DNA from: Coraliomargarita_B sp036735565
Lineage (GTDB): Bacteria > Verrucomicrobiota > Verrucomicrobiia > Opitutales > Coraliomargaritaceae
DNA length: 30,295 bases
Assembly (NCBI GenBank): GCA_036735565.1
Contig: DAINOC010000027.1
Coordinates: 1-30,295 of the forward strand
Direction of reading: 5' to 3'
Below are positions 1-7,737 of the stretch, piece after piece. The notes under the pieces were generated by a model. That model worked only from the letters and a program-made list of their open reading frames with translations. It was not told where the DNA came from and made no database searches. A program made the position numbers and the translations under genes. How positions within the stretch are numbered: position 1 is the first letter of the stretch; every line of letters starts with the position of its first letter.

Positions 1-130
1 AAATTCAGGACCATTAACATCCATTAATGGTTCACCGACTATTTTAAATTTATCGACCGTCGAGAGGACGCAAACACCATTGACGTCAAAAATGCGGCCC
101 AAAGGTTCCGCGTTGCCACCAAAAGCCGAC

Positions 131-1306
131 CTACTTCGTCAATCGATTGCCCAGCCCCCCACCATAGCCGGCCAACTCGAGATAGGCCCTGCCGATGCTC
201 CGACCCTCGGCGTCGAGCACCTCGCAAGCACCTTCCCAATAGGCATTGTCCCCACGATTCCCGATAAACTCCTGCGCATCCAGGATCGGCTGCAGTCGAT
301 AGACCCTCGCGTCCCCGACCTCCGGATGGATCGCCCGGATCGTCACGGCCGTCGGGTAGCGGTTCCCCGTCTTCGGACTCGTCCAGGTCCGGTCGGTCTC
401 CCACGTGAAGTCCCTTGCATACACCCCGCTGACTTCTCCGGAAGCATCGATCCAATAGACCGCCGACCAGGGATCAGCCGCCCCGTCCTCACGCCGGAGC
501 CGATAAGCCTTTACCTCAGTGCCGTCGTCGAGCTGGATCGCCGTCCAGTCCCAACCCTCCAAATCGCTGCCCAGTTGACTCGAGGAAATCTCGTGGTCCA
601 TCCATCCCGTGCCCCGCACCGCGATCGACTGCCCCTCGCGGACCAGGGTCCCTTCGAGCTCCAGCCGTGGATAGGTCCAATACCAACTCACCGCCGCCGG
701 ATCGGCGCCCTTCCGGCTGAGCCCCCGCTCACCAAAGGCCACCAGCGGCTTCACCGGGGTCATGCGGAGCACCAGCCGGTCACCGCCTTGCAAGGCCATC
801 TCCATCTCCATGACTTCACTCCCCTCGACCATGCGCGTCCGAATACCCCCCACGGAAAAATCCAGCCGCTCCTCCGCAGCACGGGCCTGCCAGCCCTCCC
901 GGAAGAGCCGCTCGTGGTGCTGATAGCGGCCCCGGCTCAAATCGCTCAAAGCGGCATGGGCCATATAGAGCTGCTGACCACCGAAGGCCGGCAACTCCGC
1001 CGCCCGCGCATGGGCGGCCGCACCCTCCAGCCGAAACACCGTCGATTGAAAGCCATAACGCTCACCGGTCTCCACCGCTTCCAGGTGCCCCACCCAATAC
1101 CACCACTCAATGCCGTAGCCGAAGTGCGCCCCATGTGCACGGGGCAGTTCCGGCACTACCCCGGGCTGCGGCACCGGATAGCCTGAGTCAGTCACCAACG
1201 GCGGCTGTATCCACTCGGCAAGGACAGGCGTGATCAAAAGAGTGCCTAAAATGAGAAGGATGCGCATTTTCCTGGTTCCTGGTTCTTTGTTCTTGATTGC
1301 CGGCAT
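131..1306 (-). CDS. Secreted CrtC/AttH-type lipocalin-like protein
   Basis: The 391-residue product has a signal peptide (basic start, hydrophobic LLILGTLLITPVLA, cleavage near residue 30) and then the hallmarks of the CrtC/AttH (carotenoid 1,2-hydratase-like) family: an EWWYWVGHLE block after the mature N terminus, and a GWMDHE...GWDWTAIQLDDG block in the second half. It is therefore expected in the periplasm or outer membrane and to bind a hydrophobic ligand; true carotenoid hydratase activity is not implied. It follows the FtsX-type permease on the same strand, as AttH follows an ABC transporter elsewhere, which suggests it receives or chaperones the exported lipid. The start at 1306 is chosen because an AAAGGAGG lies about 10 bases upstream. 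An inner ATG at 1267 would give a more typical signal peptide, and the codons between the two are made of a 7-bp repeat. Confidence 0.8.
   Translation of the reverse strand: MPAIKNKEPGTRKMRILLILGTLLITPVLAEWIQPPLVTDSGYPVPQPGVVPELPRAHGAHFGYGIEWWYWVGHLEAVETGERYGFQSTVFRLEGAAAHARAAELPAFGGQQLYMAHAALSDLSRGRYQHHERLFREGWQARAAEERLDFSVGGIRTRMVEGSEVMEMEMALQGGDRLVLRMTPVKPLVAFGERGLSRKGADPAAVSWYWTYPRLELEGTLVREGQSIAVRGTGWMDHEISSSQLGSDLEGWDWTAIQLDDGTEVKAYRLRREDGAADPWSAVYWIDASGEVSGVYARDFTWETDRTWTSPKTGNRYPTAVTIRAIHPEVGDARVYRLQPILDAQEFIGNRGDNAYWEGACEVLDAEGRSIGRAYLELAGYGGGLGNRLTK
1269..1296. repeat. 7-bp tandem array (TTCCTGG type)
   Basis: Four heptads in perfect 7-bp register, the first two identical (TTCCTGG) and the other two beginning TTCTT. 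The array lies between a strong Shine-Dalgarno and the inner ATG of the lipocalin-like gene, so it either encodes an N-terminal extension or separates the start from its ribosome binding site. Confidence 0.6.
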
Positions 1307-1327
1307 TACCTCCTAGCCTCCTTTAAA

Positions 1328-1369
1328 TTCGATGTTCAACGTTCGGTGTTGGATGTTCAATGTTCAATC
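1328..1369. repeat. 7-bp tandem array (TTCGATG/TTCAATG type)
   Basis: Six consecutive heptads of the form TTC-R-A-Y-G with a few substitutions. The last unit supplies part of the TGA stop codon (1368-1370, minus strand) of the FtsX-type permease. Reading frames through such arrays give peptides like MFNVRCWMFNVQ that should not be annotated as genes. Confidence 0.75.
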
Positions 1370-3968
1370 AATGGCCAATGTTGGCGCAGCGCAGCCGCAC
1401 CCCGGTCGCGAGACCACACAACCAGCCGCTCAGCACGATGAGCCCACCAAAGCCCAGCATCGAGGCGACCGGAAGCTCCCACACCAGCGTCCAGCCAAAA
1501 GATTGCACGTTGATCACATAGATCAGCAGCCAGCCCAGCGCGAGGCCGACCAGGGTGCCACTCACCCAGGCACTCAGCGCGATCCCCGCGCCTTCGAGCC
1601 CGGCCGTCAAAACAAAGTGGCGATTCGAGAACCCGAGATGCCGCAGCGTTCGCCAGGTCGAGGCCGACTCGGTGAAAATGGCAAAGAGCCCGAGCACCAA
1701 CCCGGCCATGGCCACGGTGATGCCAATCGCATTCAAGGCCGAAGTGACCCGGAAGGTTTGATCAAAAATCCCAAGCGCCACCGTCCGCAGCTCCTGCGCG
1801 TTGCGCACATCCAGTCCGGGAAACTGCAGGCGCAGCGCATCCCGTATCTCGTTCGTTGCCACGCCTTGGTTCAGAAACAGGCTGGTGTTGATCGGACGGT
1901 CATTGCCGACCCAGGCCTTCCAAACCGACTGCTCGACGGCGGCCGCACCAAATTCATTGCCATAGTCGGAGTAGATGCCGACCGGCGTCACCGCGCGGAG
2001 GCCTACCGGCGTGCCCAGCTCCACGACGCCGCCGTCGATCACCCCGAATCGCCGTGCGAAGGTCTCACTCACCAGCGCGGGTTGCGCACCGGCTACAGCC
2101 GTCAGCTTGCCTGGGGGCGTGTGCCAGATCTGAGCGATGCGCGTCGACCAGGCGTCGAAGTCCACCCCGGCCAGCACCGTCTGCCCCCGCGGCGCATCGA
2201 CGTAGGCTATGTAGAGGGTATCCGCATAGTCCACCGCCGGATCGGCACGCAGCGCCTCGATGATTTCAGGCTGGATGCCGTTCACCGTCGAAGCCCCGCC
2301 GATACCTCGTTCCGACACGTAGAGATCGGCCTGAAAGCGCACGTCAAACCAGTCCACAATGGTCCCGCGAAAGCTCCCCACCATCTGCAACATACCGGTA
2401 ACCATACCCACAGCGACCACAAGCCCGGCCACGGCCAGACGATGGCGGCTCGACCCGTCGGCCAGACGGCTCAGCCCGAGCCGCCAAACCGGCCCGTCGC
2501 CAAAGCGCCGCAACCCTCGACACATCGCCACCAGGAGCTCTCCGGAAAGCAAGGCCGCCCCGAAGATCCAGCAGCCCGCTGCGAGGAATCCGCCGATGGG
2601 CATCCGCGCTCCCCCTGCGAGCATCGGCGGGGGAATCAACAGGAACAAAGCGCCCGCCAGAATCACCAGAATGCCCATCTTCGGCGACCGCAGCCACTTG
2701 AAGCCGGGAGACCAGTCACCGCGGGCCAGTATCTGCGCCGGAGGCGTAAACATGGCATCGCGGGCAGGTAACCATCCGGCGACCAGGCTAAAAACCAAGC
2801 CGATGCCCCCGCCGATCAGAATATCCGAGCGGTTCAACTGAATCGACTCCACCGACGTCGCAAAATACAGCGCATTCACCGTGTCGGCCAGCACATGCAC
2901 CGCCGCTGAAGCCAGCAGGAGCCCCACCCCAATTCCCAGAACCGAGCCGATCAACCCAATCAGCGAAGCCTCGAAAAGCAAACAAAGCAGGATCGAGCGC
3001 GCACTCACTCCGAGACTCTTCAGCGTGGCAATCTCACTGCGCCGACGCACCACCGCGGCATCCAGTGCCTGCAGGATCAAATAGGCGCCGACGAGCATCG
3101 CAATGAGGGACAGAATCATCAGATTCATGCGGAAAGCCGCCGTCATCCCGGCGCGATCCGCCGCCCTCTCGGCAGCCGCCCGCAGTGTCAGTCCTTCAGG
3201 CAGGCCCGCCCGTATGCGCTGCTCAATGGCTGCCACCGCCTCGGGATCCTTGGCCGCCACGCGGTCAGCGACGATCACTTCAACCCGGTTGATCTCACCC
3301 TCACGGGCCAGCCAGGCCTGCGCAGCCGGCAGGTCCGCGATGATTAAGTCGTCCGGGACCTCCGTCTCCACGCTGCCGAGCACCCCGGCCACTTCGAGCT
3401 CCCGGACACTACCAGCCAGACTGACGATAAGAGGATCGCCCGCATTGAGTCCCGCTTCCCTGGAAAAGCGGAAATTCACCCAAACGTTATCCGAGGCCCC
3501 CACCCGGTCATACCACTCGCCCTGGCTCTGCCCGAGCTCGAAGTCCTGCTCAATGAAGTTCGGCAAATTCGCCACCGAGATGAGGTCCAGCCCAATCAGG
3601 CGGAGCTGCCGCAGCGGCTCCAGGTCGGCATCGAGCTGCGTCATCGAGCCCTCAACGATGGGTAAAAGATGCCAATCCACCGAGTCAGCCAGAGCACCCA
3701 GAGCAAAGAGCTGCCGCTCGCTGAGCGGGCCAACAGGCGCTTCGATCAAAAATTCGCTCCGCCCGGAGACCGCCTCGTTGAACAAGCCAAAGTTCGCCGT
3801 GGCCGCCCGGCTGGCCTGCCGAATCCCGTTCAACGAGCCCACGCCGACCGCAACGATGGCGATGATCAACAGATAGCTCCACTTCGCCTGTATCCAGTGC
3901 CGCAGCGTCGAGTCGCGCAGCAAGGTCCAGGCGATTCGGCTATCCTCCCATAAGCCCGCAGCGCTCAT
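1368..3968 (-). CDS. FtsX-like ABC transporter permease (YbbP-like)
   Basis: This 866-residue inner-membrane protein has the architecture of large FtsX/MacB-type permeases with two FtsX domains. There is one N-terminal TM helix (about 30-48), a periplasmic domain, a three-helix FtsX block around 285-400 (MNLMILSLIAMLVGAYLILQ onwards, with TLKSLGVS at the coupling region), a further central hydrophobic pair, a second periplasmic domain, and a last FtsX block from about 740 to the C terminus. Its start overlaps the stop of the ATPase gene by four bases (ATGA), so the two are almost certainly translated together. Size and the neighbouring TesA-like esterase make YbbP the closest known analogue. 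MacB-type and LolC-type permeases are shorter, single-repeat proteins. The substrate is unknown; a lipid or hydrophobic compound is inferred from the neighbours. The stop codon lies inside a heptad repeat. Confidence 0.88.
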   Translation of the reverse strand: MSAAGLWEDSRIAWTLLRDSTLRHWIQAKWSYLLIIAIVAVGVGSLNGIRQASRAATANFGLFNEAVSGRSEFLIEAPVGPLSERQLFALGALADSVDWHLLPIVEGSMTQLDADLEPLRQLRLIGLDLISVANLPNFIEQDFELGQSQGEWYDRVGASDNVWVNFRFSREAGLNAGDPLIVSLAGSVRELEVAGVLGSVETEVPDDLIIADLPAAQAWLAREGEINRVEVIVADRVAAKDPEAVAAIEQRIRAGLPEGLTLRAAAERAADRAGMTAAFRMNLMILSLIAMLVGAYLILQALDAAVVRRRSEIATLKSLGVSARSILLCLLFEASLIGLIGSVLGIGVGLLLASAAVHVLADTVNALYFATSVESIQLNRSDILIGGGIGLVFSLVAGWLPARDAMFTPPAQILARGDWSPGFKWLRSPKMGILVILAGALFLLIPPPMLAGGARMPIGGFLAAGCWIFGAALLSGELLVAMCRGLRRFGDGPVWRLGLSRLADGSSRHRLAVAGLVVAVGMVTGMLQMVGSFRGTIVDWFDVRFQADLYVSERGIGGASTVNGIQPEIIEALRADPAVDYADTLYIAYVDAPRGQTVLAGVDFDAWSTRIAQIWHTPPGKLTAVAGAQPALVSETFARRFGVIDGGVVELGTPVGLRAVTPVGIYSDYGNEFGAAAVEQSVWKAWVGNDRPINTSLFLNQGVATNEIRDALRLQFPGLDVRNAQELRTVALGIFDQTFRVTSALNAIGITVAMAGLVLGLFAIFTESASTWRTLRHLGFSNRHFVLTAGLEGAGIALSAWVSGTLVGLALGWLLIYVINVQSFGWTLVWELPVASMLGFGGLIVLSGWLCGLATGVRLRCANIGH

Positions 3969-4684
3969 GTGGCTTCGTCCCTGATCCGGCCGTCTTCCAT
4001 ATGCACGACCCGCTGGCAGATCCGCGCGGTATTGGCGTCATGCGTCACCAGCAACACCGCGATGCCCTCGTCCCGCGAGACCTCGGCGATCAATTCCAGC
4101 ACCTGCTCCCCGCTTTTTAGATCGAGACTGCCAGTCGGCTCATCCGCAAGGATCAGGGGCGGCCGATTCATCACGGCCCGTGCCAGGGCCACCCGCTGCC
4201 GCTCACCCCCACTCAAAGCATCCGGCCGGTGACCGGCGCGATGCGCCAGCCCCACACGCTCCAGGAGAACCTGCGCCCGACCGCGGCGCTCCGCCGCGGG
4301 CAGGCCCAGCAACTGCGCCGGAAATTCAATATTCTCCAGAGCCGTCAACGTCGGGAGCAGGTGAAAGGTCTGAAAGACATAACCGATTCGCGCCCGGCGC
4401 ATCTGCTCCAGCTCCCCTCCGCTCATACGCCCCAGCGATAGGCCGGCCACCTCGATGCTGCCGCCGTCAAAGGGCTCAATCCCGCAGATGCAGTTGAGCA
4501 GCGTCGACTTGCCGCTCCCGCTTCGGCCCATCAAGGCCACCCGCTCCCCAGCCGCAACGGCAAGGTCCACCCCATGCAGGACTTCCACCGGACCATAAGA
4601 TTTGCGTAGACCAGAGACCTTCAAGGCCGTCTTGGGCCTATCGGAGGTCAGCTGATCATCCGGTTCAGTTGCTGCGCTTAACAT
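3965..4684 (-). CDS. ABC transporter ATPase (YbbA/LolD/MacB type)
   Basis: Cytoplasmic ATPase of 239 residues with every ABC motif in order: Walker A GRSGSGKS (53-60), Q-loop YVFQ (Gln105), signature LSGGE (158-162), Walker B LILADE (177-182), D-loop SLD, and switch His215 in LLVTHD. Motif spacing and the TFHLLPTLTALENIEFP stretch fit the LolD/MacB/YbbA clade that works with FtsX-type permeases, and the permease gene overlaps its stop. The start at 4684 leaves about 20 residues before the first conserved strand. Upstream in-frame starts at 4714 and 4795 exist, and none has a convincing Shine-Dalgarno, so the N terminus is uncertain. Confidence 0.9.
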   Translation of the reverse strand: MLSAATEPDDQLTSDRPKTALKVSGLRKSYGPVEVLHGVDLAVAAGERVALMGRSGSGKSTLLNCICGIEPFDGGSIEVAGLSLGRMSGGELEQMRRARIGYVFQTFHLLPTLTALENIEFPAQLLGLPAAERRGRAQVLLERVGLAHRAGHRPDALSGGERQRVALARAVMNRPPLILADEPTGSLDLKSGEQVLELIAEVSRDEGIAVLLVTHDANTARICQRVVHMEDGRIRDEAT

Positions 4685-4870
4685 GTTCAATCTACTTAAA
4701 CGAGCCCCATTCATAGACATTACAAGATCCGCAAACTTGACGAACCGACAGGGCCCAGGACTCCACCCTGCCCAGCACAATCGCCAATTCCTCAATCAGA
4801 GGCCGAAATGCTCACGCCTAATCTTTATCCTAATTTTATTCCTACTCCGAATCCCCCACAGCTCGCTCAC

Positions 4871-5524
4871 TTACTCGCCCTGCAGCAATGGCCGCAGAAT
4901 CTGCCAGACGTTTTCCGCCAAAAGCTGATGCCCCTCCGCATTCGGGTGAATGCGATCCGGCAAATTAAGCGCCACGACCCCGCCCACGCCCGCGAGCAGA
5001 TCCGGGATCAGCGTGGCTTCGTTGGCCTCGGCGAGTGACGGGTAGACCGCTTCAAACTGATCCACAAAGGACTCGCCCAGACTGGGAGGCAGGCGCATCC
5101 CGGCGATCACGAGTTGCGCACCGGGATACTTCCCGCGAACCCGATCGAGGATCGACTGCAGATTCTCCGCCGTCACCACCGGGTCCACCCCGCGCAGCCC
5201 GTCGTTCGCTCCAAGCGCGAGCACAAACACATCCACCGGCTGACGAAGCATCCAGTCGACCCGCCGGAGGCCTCCCGCACTGGTGTCACCGCTCACCGCG
5301 CCCACCCGGACCACGGCCGCCAAACCCGCCTCGTCGATCTTCTTCTGGATCAACGCCGGATAGGCCTGCACCGGATCGAGCCCATAGCCCGCCGTGAGGC
5401 TATCACCAAAAAACAGGATACGCGCCGCTTCTGCCGCCGAGAGACCTGAAAAAAGTCCACCCCAACCCAGTAGGCATAGAATACCAACCCATCGATAAAA
5501 ACGGCACCGCGAAACACAGATCAT
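4871..5524 (-). CDS. tesA: TesA-like periplasmic SGNH esterase/thioesterase
   Basis: 217-residue exported hydrolase of the arylesterase/acyl-CoA thioesterase I/lysophospholipase L1 family. A signal segment (about 10-32, ending SAAEA) is followed by block I FFGDSLTAGYGL with nucleophile Ser42, Gly at VSGDTSAGG in block II, block III GANDGLRG (Asn107), and block V DRIHPNAEGH with Asp190 and His193. Length and motif spacing match E. coli TesA. It hydrolyses acyl esters or thioesters in the periplasm; the physiological substrate is unknown. The reading frame is open to 5770, but residues before 5524 do not look like the family and overlap repeat sequence, so the start directly before the signal peptide was chosen. 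It lies upstream of, and in line with, the YbbA/YbbP-like transporter; in E. coli the same three genes are neighbours. Confidence 0.85.
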   Translation of the reverse strand: MICVSRCRFYRWVGILCLLGWGGLFSGLSAAEAARILFFGDSLTAGYGLDPVQAYPALIQKKIDEAGLAAVVRVGAVSGDTSAGGLRRVDWMLRQPVDVFVLALGANDGLRGVDPVVTAENLQSILDRVRGKYPGAQLVIAGMRLPPSLGESFVDQFEAVYPSLAEANEATLIPDLLAGVGGVVALNLPDRIHPNAEGHQLLAENVWQILRPLLQGE

Positions 5525-5628
5525 CTCCGAAGCTTCAACCAACCTTCGATCAATTGCAAACGCTGAGGCGGAGCACCTGCCCCACCGATGCGTAAACGTC
5601 ATTCTCCCTCTCCCTTCCGCCACGCCAG

Positions 5629-5676
5629 ACCAGTCCCCAACCGGATAACCGCAGAGTGCGCCGAGAACGCAGAGGA
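5629..5676. repeat. 48-bp dispersed repeat, copy 1
   Basis: Matches 6068-6115 at 43 of 48 positions in direct orientation. Both copies start ACCAGTCCCCAACCGG and end with a GTGCGCCGAGAACGC core. Confidence 0.75.
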
Positions 5677-5700
5677 TACTGAAGTTGGGGATCCATAGAA

Positions 5701-5732
5701 CTCCCCGCCCTCCGCGAACTCGGCGGTTTAAA
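5701..5732. repeat. 32-bp dispersed repeat, copy 1
   Basis: Matches 5907-5938 at 31 of 32 positions in direct orientation; it starts CTCCCCGCCCTCCGCG and ends CGGCGGTTTAAA. The near identity suggests recent duplication or gene conversion. Confidence 0.8.
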
Positions 5733-5906
5733 GCATCTTCTTCATAGCCGCAAAAAGGCGCAAACAGCACAAAAAGGGCCGCATATGCGGTAAATCTGTC
5801 GAATCTGTCCTCGTGGTTCCGCTTCCCGGCTCCCCAAATAAAGGTTCATTAACGTCCATTACCTGTCACGCCATAGCTCAACGAGCGAAGGCGGAACGGT
5901 TCAAAC

Positions 5907-5938
5907 CTCCCCGCCCTCCGCGAAGTCGGCGGTTTAAA
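5907..5938. repeat. 32-bp dispersed repeat, copy 2
   Basis: Second copy of the 5701-5732 unit, with a single C-to-G difference near its middle. Confidence 0.8.
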
Positions 5939-6067
5939 CAAAAGTTCAATACGCCAGCCCATCCATGGCCCGTGGGGACACGGTCCGCTACCCTTGCGTA
6001 GCAAAACCGACCGCCAATCCGGACCTCCTTCATTTTGCGCCTTCTGCGCCTTCTCGCGGCTACCCTC

Positions 6068-6115
6068 ACCAGTCCCCAACCGGATAACCTACAAGTGCGC
6101 CGAGAACGCGGAGGA
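6068..6115. repeat. 48-bp dispersed repeat, copy 2
   Basis: Second copy of the 5629-5676 unit. Four of its five differences are clustered in four adjacent bases in the middle. Confidence 0.75.
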
Positions 6116-6222
6116 GACCCTATTTTTTTGTCCATGCGATTCCCGCTTGTTTGTCTAAACAGAACCGATTAGCCTTGCGGCACGCGATTAAAAAACTAAA
6201 GATTTACTTATTCTAATTCACC

Positions 6223-7737
6223 ATGAAATCAGTCCAGCTTAATAACAACGTCCTCCGCGACGGTCACCAAAGCCTTGCTGCCACCCGCATGCGCACCGAA
6301 CAGATGCTGCCGGTCTGCGAAGCGCTCGACAACTGGGGCTTCGGCGCGCTGGAGACCTGGGGCGGTGCCACCATCGACTCCGGCCTGCGCTTTCTTGATG
6401 AGTTTCCTTTCGACCGGCTCGACGCGCTGAAAAAGGCCTGCCCGAAGACCCCGCACATGATGCTGCTGCGCGGCCAGAATATCGTGCAATACGCCCACTT
6501 CCCGGACGACGTCGTCGAAGCCTTCATCAAGACCTCTGCCGACCACGGCATGAACATCTTCCGCATCTTCGACGCCCTCAACGACACGCGCAACATGAAG
6601 TGCGCGATCGACGCCGCCAAGGCCTCCGGCCAACAGGCCCACGGCACCATCTGCTACACCAGCAGCCCCGTCCACACCGTCGAAAAATTCATCGAGATGG
6701 GCGTGGAGCTGGAAAAGATGGGCTGCGATGCCATCGTGCTCAAAGACATGGCCGGGCTCATCCCGCCCATGGAGGCCATGGCCATCATCGGCGGACTGAA
6801 AAAGCAGCTGAAGATTCCCGTCTGGATCCACACTCACGACACCGCCGGTCTCGGCGCCAGCACCTACATGGCCGCCATCGACGCTGGCGTCGATGCCATC
6901 GACCTGTCCATCTCGCCTTTCGCCAACGGCACCGGCCAGCCCGATACCACCCGCATGCTCGCCCTGCTTAAGGGCCATGCCCGCTGCCCGGAAGTCTCCG
7001 AGGCGCAAGTCACCTCCCTCCGCGGGATTCGCACGCACCTGGAAAAGGCCTATGCCGAACTGAGCGAATTCACCAGCCACAAGAATGAAATCATCGATGT
7101 CGATACCCTCGAATACCAGGTGCCCGGCGGTATGCTCTCCAACTTCCGCACCCAACTGAAAGAGCAAAAGATGGAGGACAAGTTCGAGGAGGTCTTCCGC
7201 GAGATCCCGGTGGTTCGTGAGGCCCTCGGCTGGATTCCGCTGGTCACGCCGACGTCACAGATCGTCGGCATGCAGGCCTTCCTCAATGTGAAGTTTGGCC
7301 GCTGGAAGCAAATCTCCCCACAGGCCGCCGACATCGCACTGGGCTATTACGGGCGCTGCCCCGCCCCGGTCGATCCGGAGGTGCAGGCACAGGCTGCCAA
7401 ACAGGCCGGCAAAGACCCCATCACCTGCCGCCCCGTCGAAGCACCGGGTGCCAAGCACAAGCACATGGCCGACCTCAAGAAAGAGCTTGAGGCTAAAAAC
7501 TTCCCCAGCGATCCCGAGCACTGCGTCATCCACGCTATGTTCCCGCCGCAGCTTGAGGCCCACCTCAAGGGCACCAACAAGCCCAAGCCGGTCGCCATGA
7601 CCGCGGAGCCACCGAAGGCCCCTGCCGCGTCGGAGACCTCCGCCCCCATAACGGCAGGCGAAACCGGGCCGGGCCGGAAATACGCACTGACCATCAACGG
7701 GAAGCGCGTCGACGTGAGCGTCGAGGAAGTCGCCTAG
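6223..7737 (+). CDS. Carboxyltransferase, transcarboxylase 5S / OadA type, without biotin domain
   Basis: 504-residue HMGL-like TIM-barrel carboxyltransferase that moves CO2 between biotin and pyruvate/oxaloacetate. Visible catalytic features are Asp13 in LRDGHQS, Lys174 in IVLKDMAGL (the lysine that is carbamylated in 5S/OadA/pyruvate carboxylase), the metal-binding HTHD (His203, His205), and the FANGTGQPDT loop. A conserved pyruvate carboxylase-type C-terminal domain follows to about residue 450, then a Pro/Ala linker. The protein ends right after KYALTINGKRVDVSVEE, which resembles the first strands leading into a biotinyl domain, but no AMKM is present, so biotin must come from another protein. 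The only biotin carrier in the window is at 11581-12066. The gene faces meaB, and the stop codons of the two genes overlap in CTAG. It could be the 5S subunit of a methylmalonyl-CoA:pyruvate transcarboxylase or the alpha subunit of a Na+-pumping oxaloacetate decarboxylase. Confidence 0.9.
   Translation: MKSVQLNNNVLRDGHQSLAATRMRTEQMLPVCEALDNWGFGALETWGGATIDSGLRFLDEFPFDRLDALKKACPKTPHMMLLRGQNIVQYAHFPDDVVEAFIKTSADHGMNIFRIFDALNDTRNMKCAIDAAKASGQQAHGTICYTSSPVHTVEKFIEMGVELEKMGCDAIVLKDMAGLIPPMEAMAIIGGLKKQLKIPVWIHTHDTAGLGASTYMAAIDAGVDAIDLSISPFANGTGQPDTTRMLALLKGHARCPEVSEAQVTSLRGIRTHLEKAYAELSEFTSHKNEIIDVDTLEYQVPGGMLSNFRTQLKEQKMEDKFEEVFREIPVVREALGWIPLVTPTSQIVGMQAFLNVKFGRWKQISPQAADIALGYYGRCPAPVDPEVQAQAAKQAGKDPITCRPVEAPGAKHKHMADLKKELEAKNFPSDPEHCVIHAMFPPQLEAHLKGTNKPKPVAMTAEPPKAPAASETSAPITAGETGPGRKYALTINGKRVDVSVEEVA

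Larger units (their letters stand above)
5525..6222. other. Gene-free, repeat-rich intergenic region
   Basis: No convincing gene in these 698 bases. The stretch carries at least two pairs of dispersed direct repeats (listed separately). It also has a purine-rich AAGGCGCA-type segment near 5745-5785 with a related copy in inverted orientation near 6030-6062, and a CATTAACGTCCATTA segment at about 5847-5861 that resembles bases 12-26 of the window. The last ~60 bases before 6223 are AT-rich and should hold the promoter of the 5S-type carboxyltransferase gene; I see no unambiguous -35/-10 pair. Confidence 0.6.

Noticed and set aside
80..1186. Plus-strand frame of 368 codons opposite the lipocalin-like gene.
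   Set aside because: Composition is that of a shadow frame, and the opposite strand carries a signal peptide and clear CrtC/AttH motifs.
1332..2771. Long plus-strand reading frame opposite the permease, starting MFNVRCWMFNVQ.
   Set aside because: It is antisense to a well-supported membrane protein, very rich in Arg/Pro/Gln/His, and its N terminus is only the translation of a heptad repeat.
6223..7737. Annotation of the 5S-like gene as a complete pyruvate carboxylase subunit B or OadA with its own biotin.
   Set aside because: The protein ends without an AMKM biotinylation motif, so it cannot carry biotin itself.
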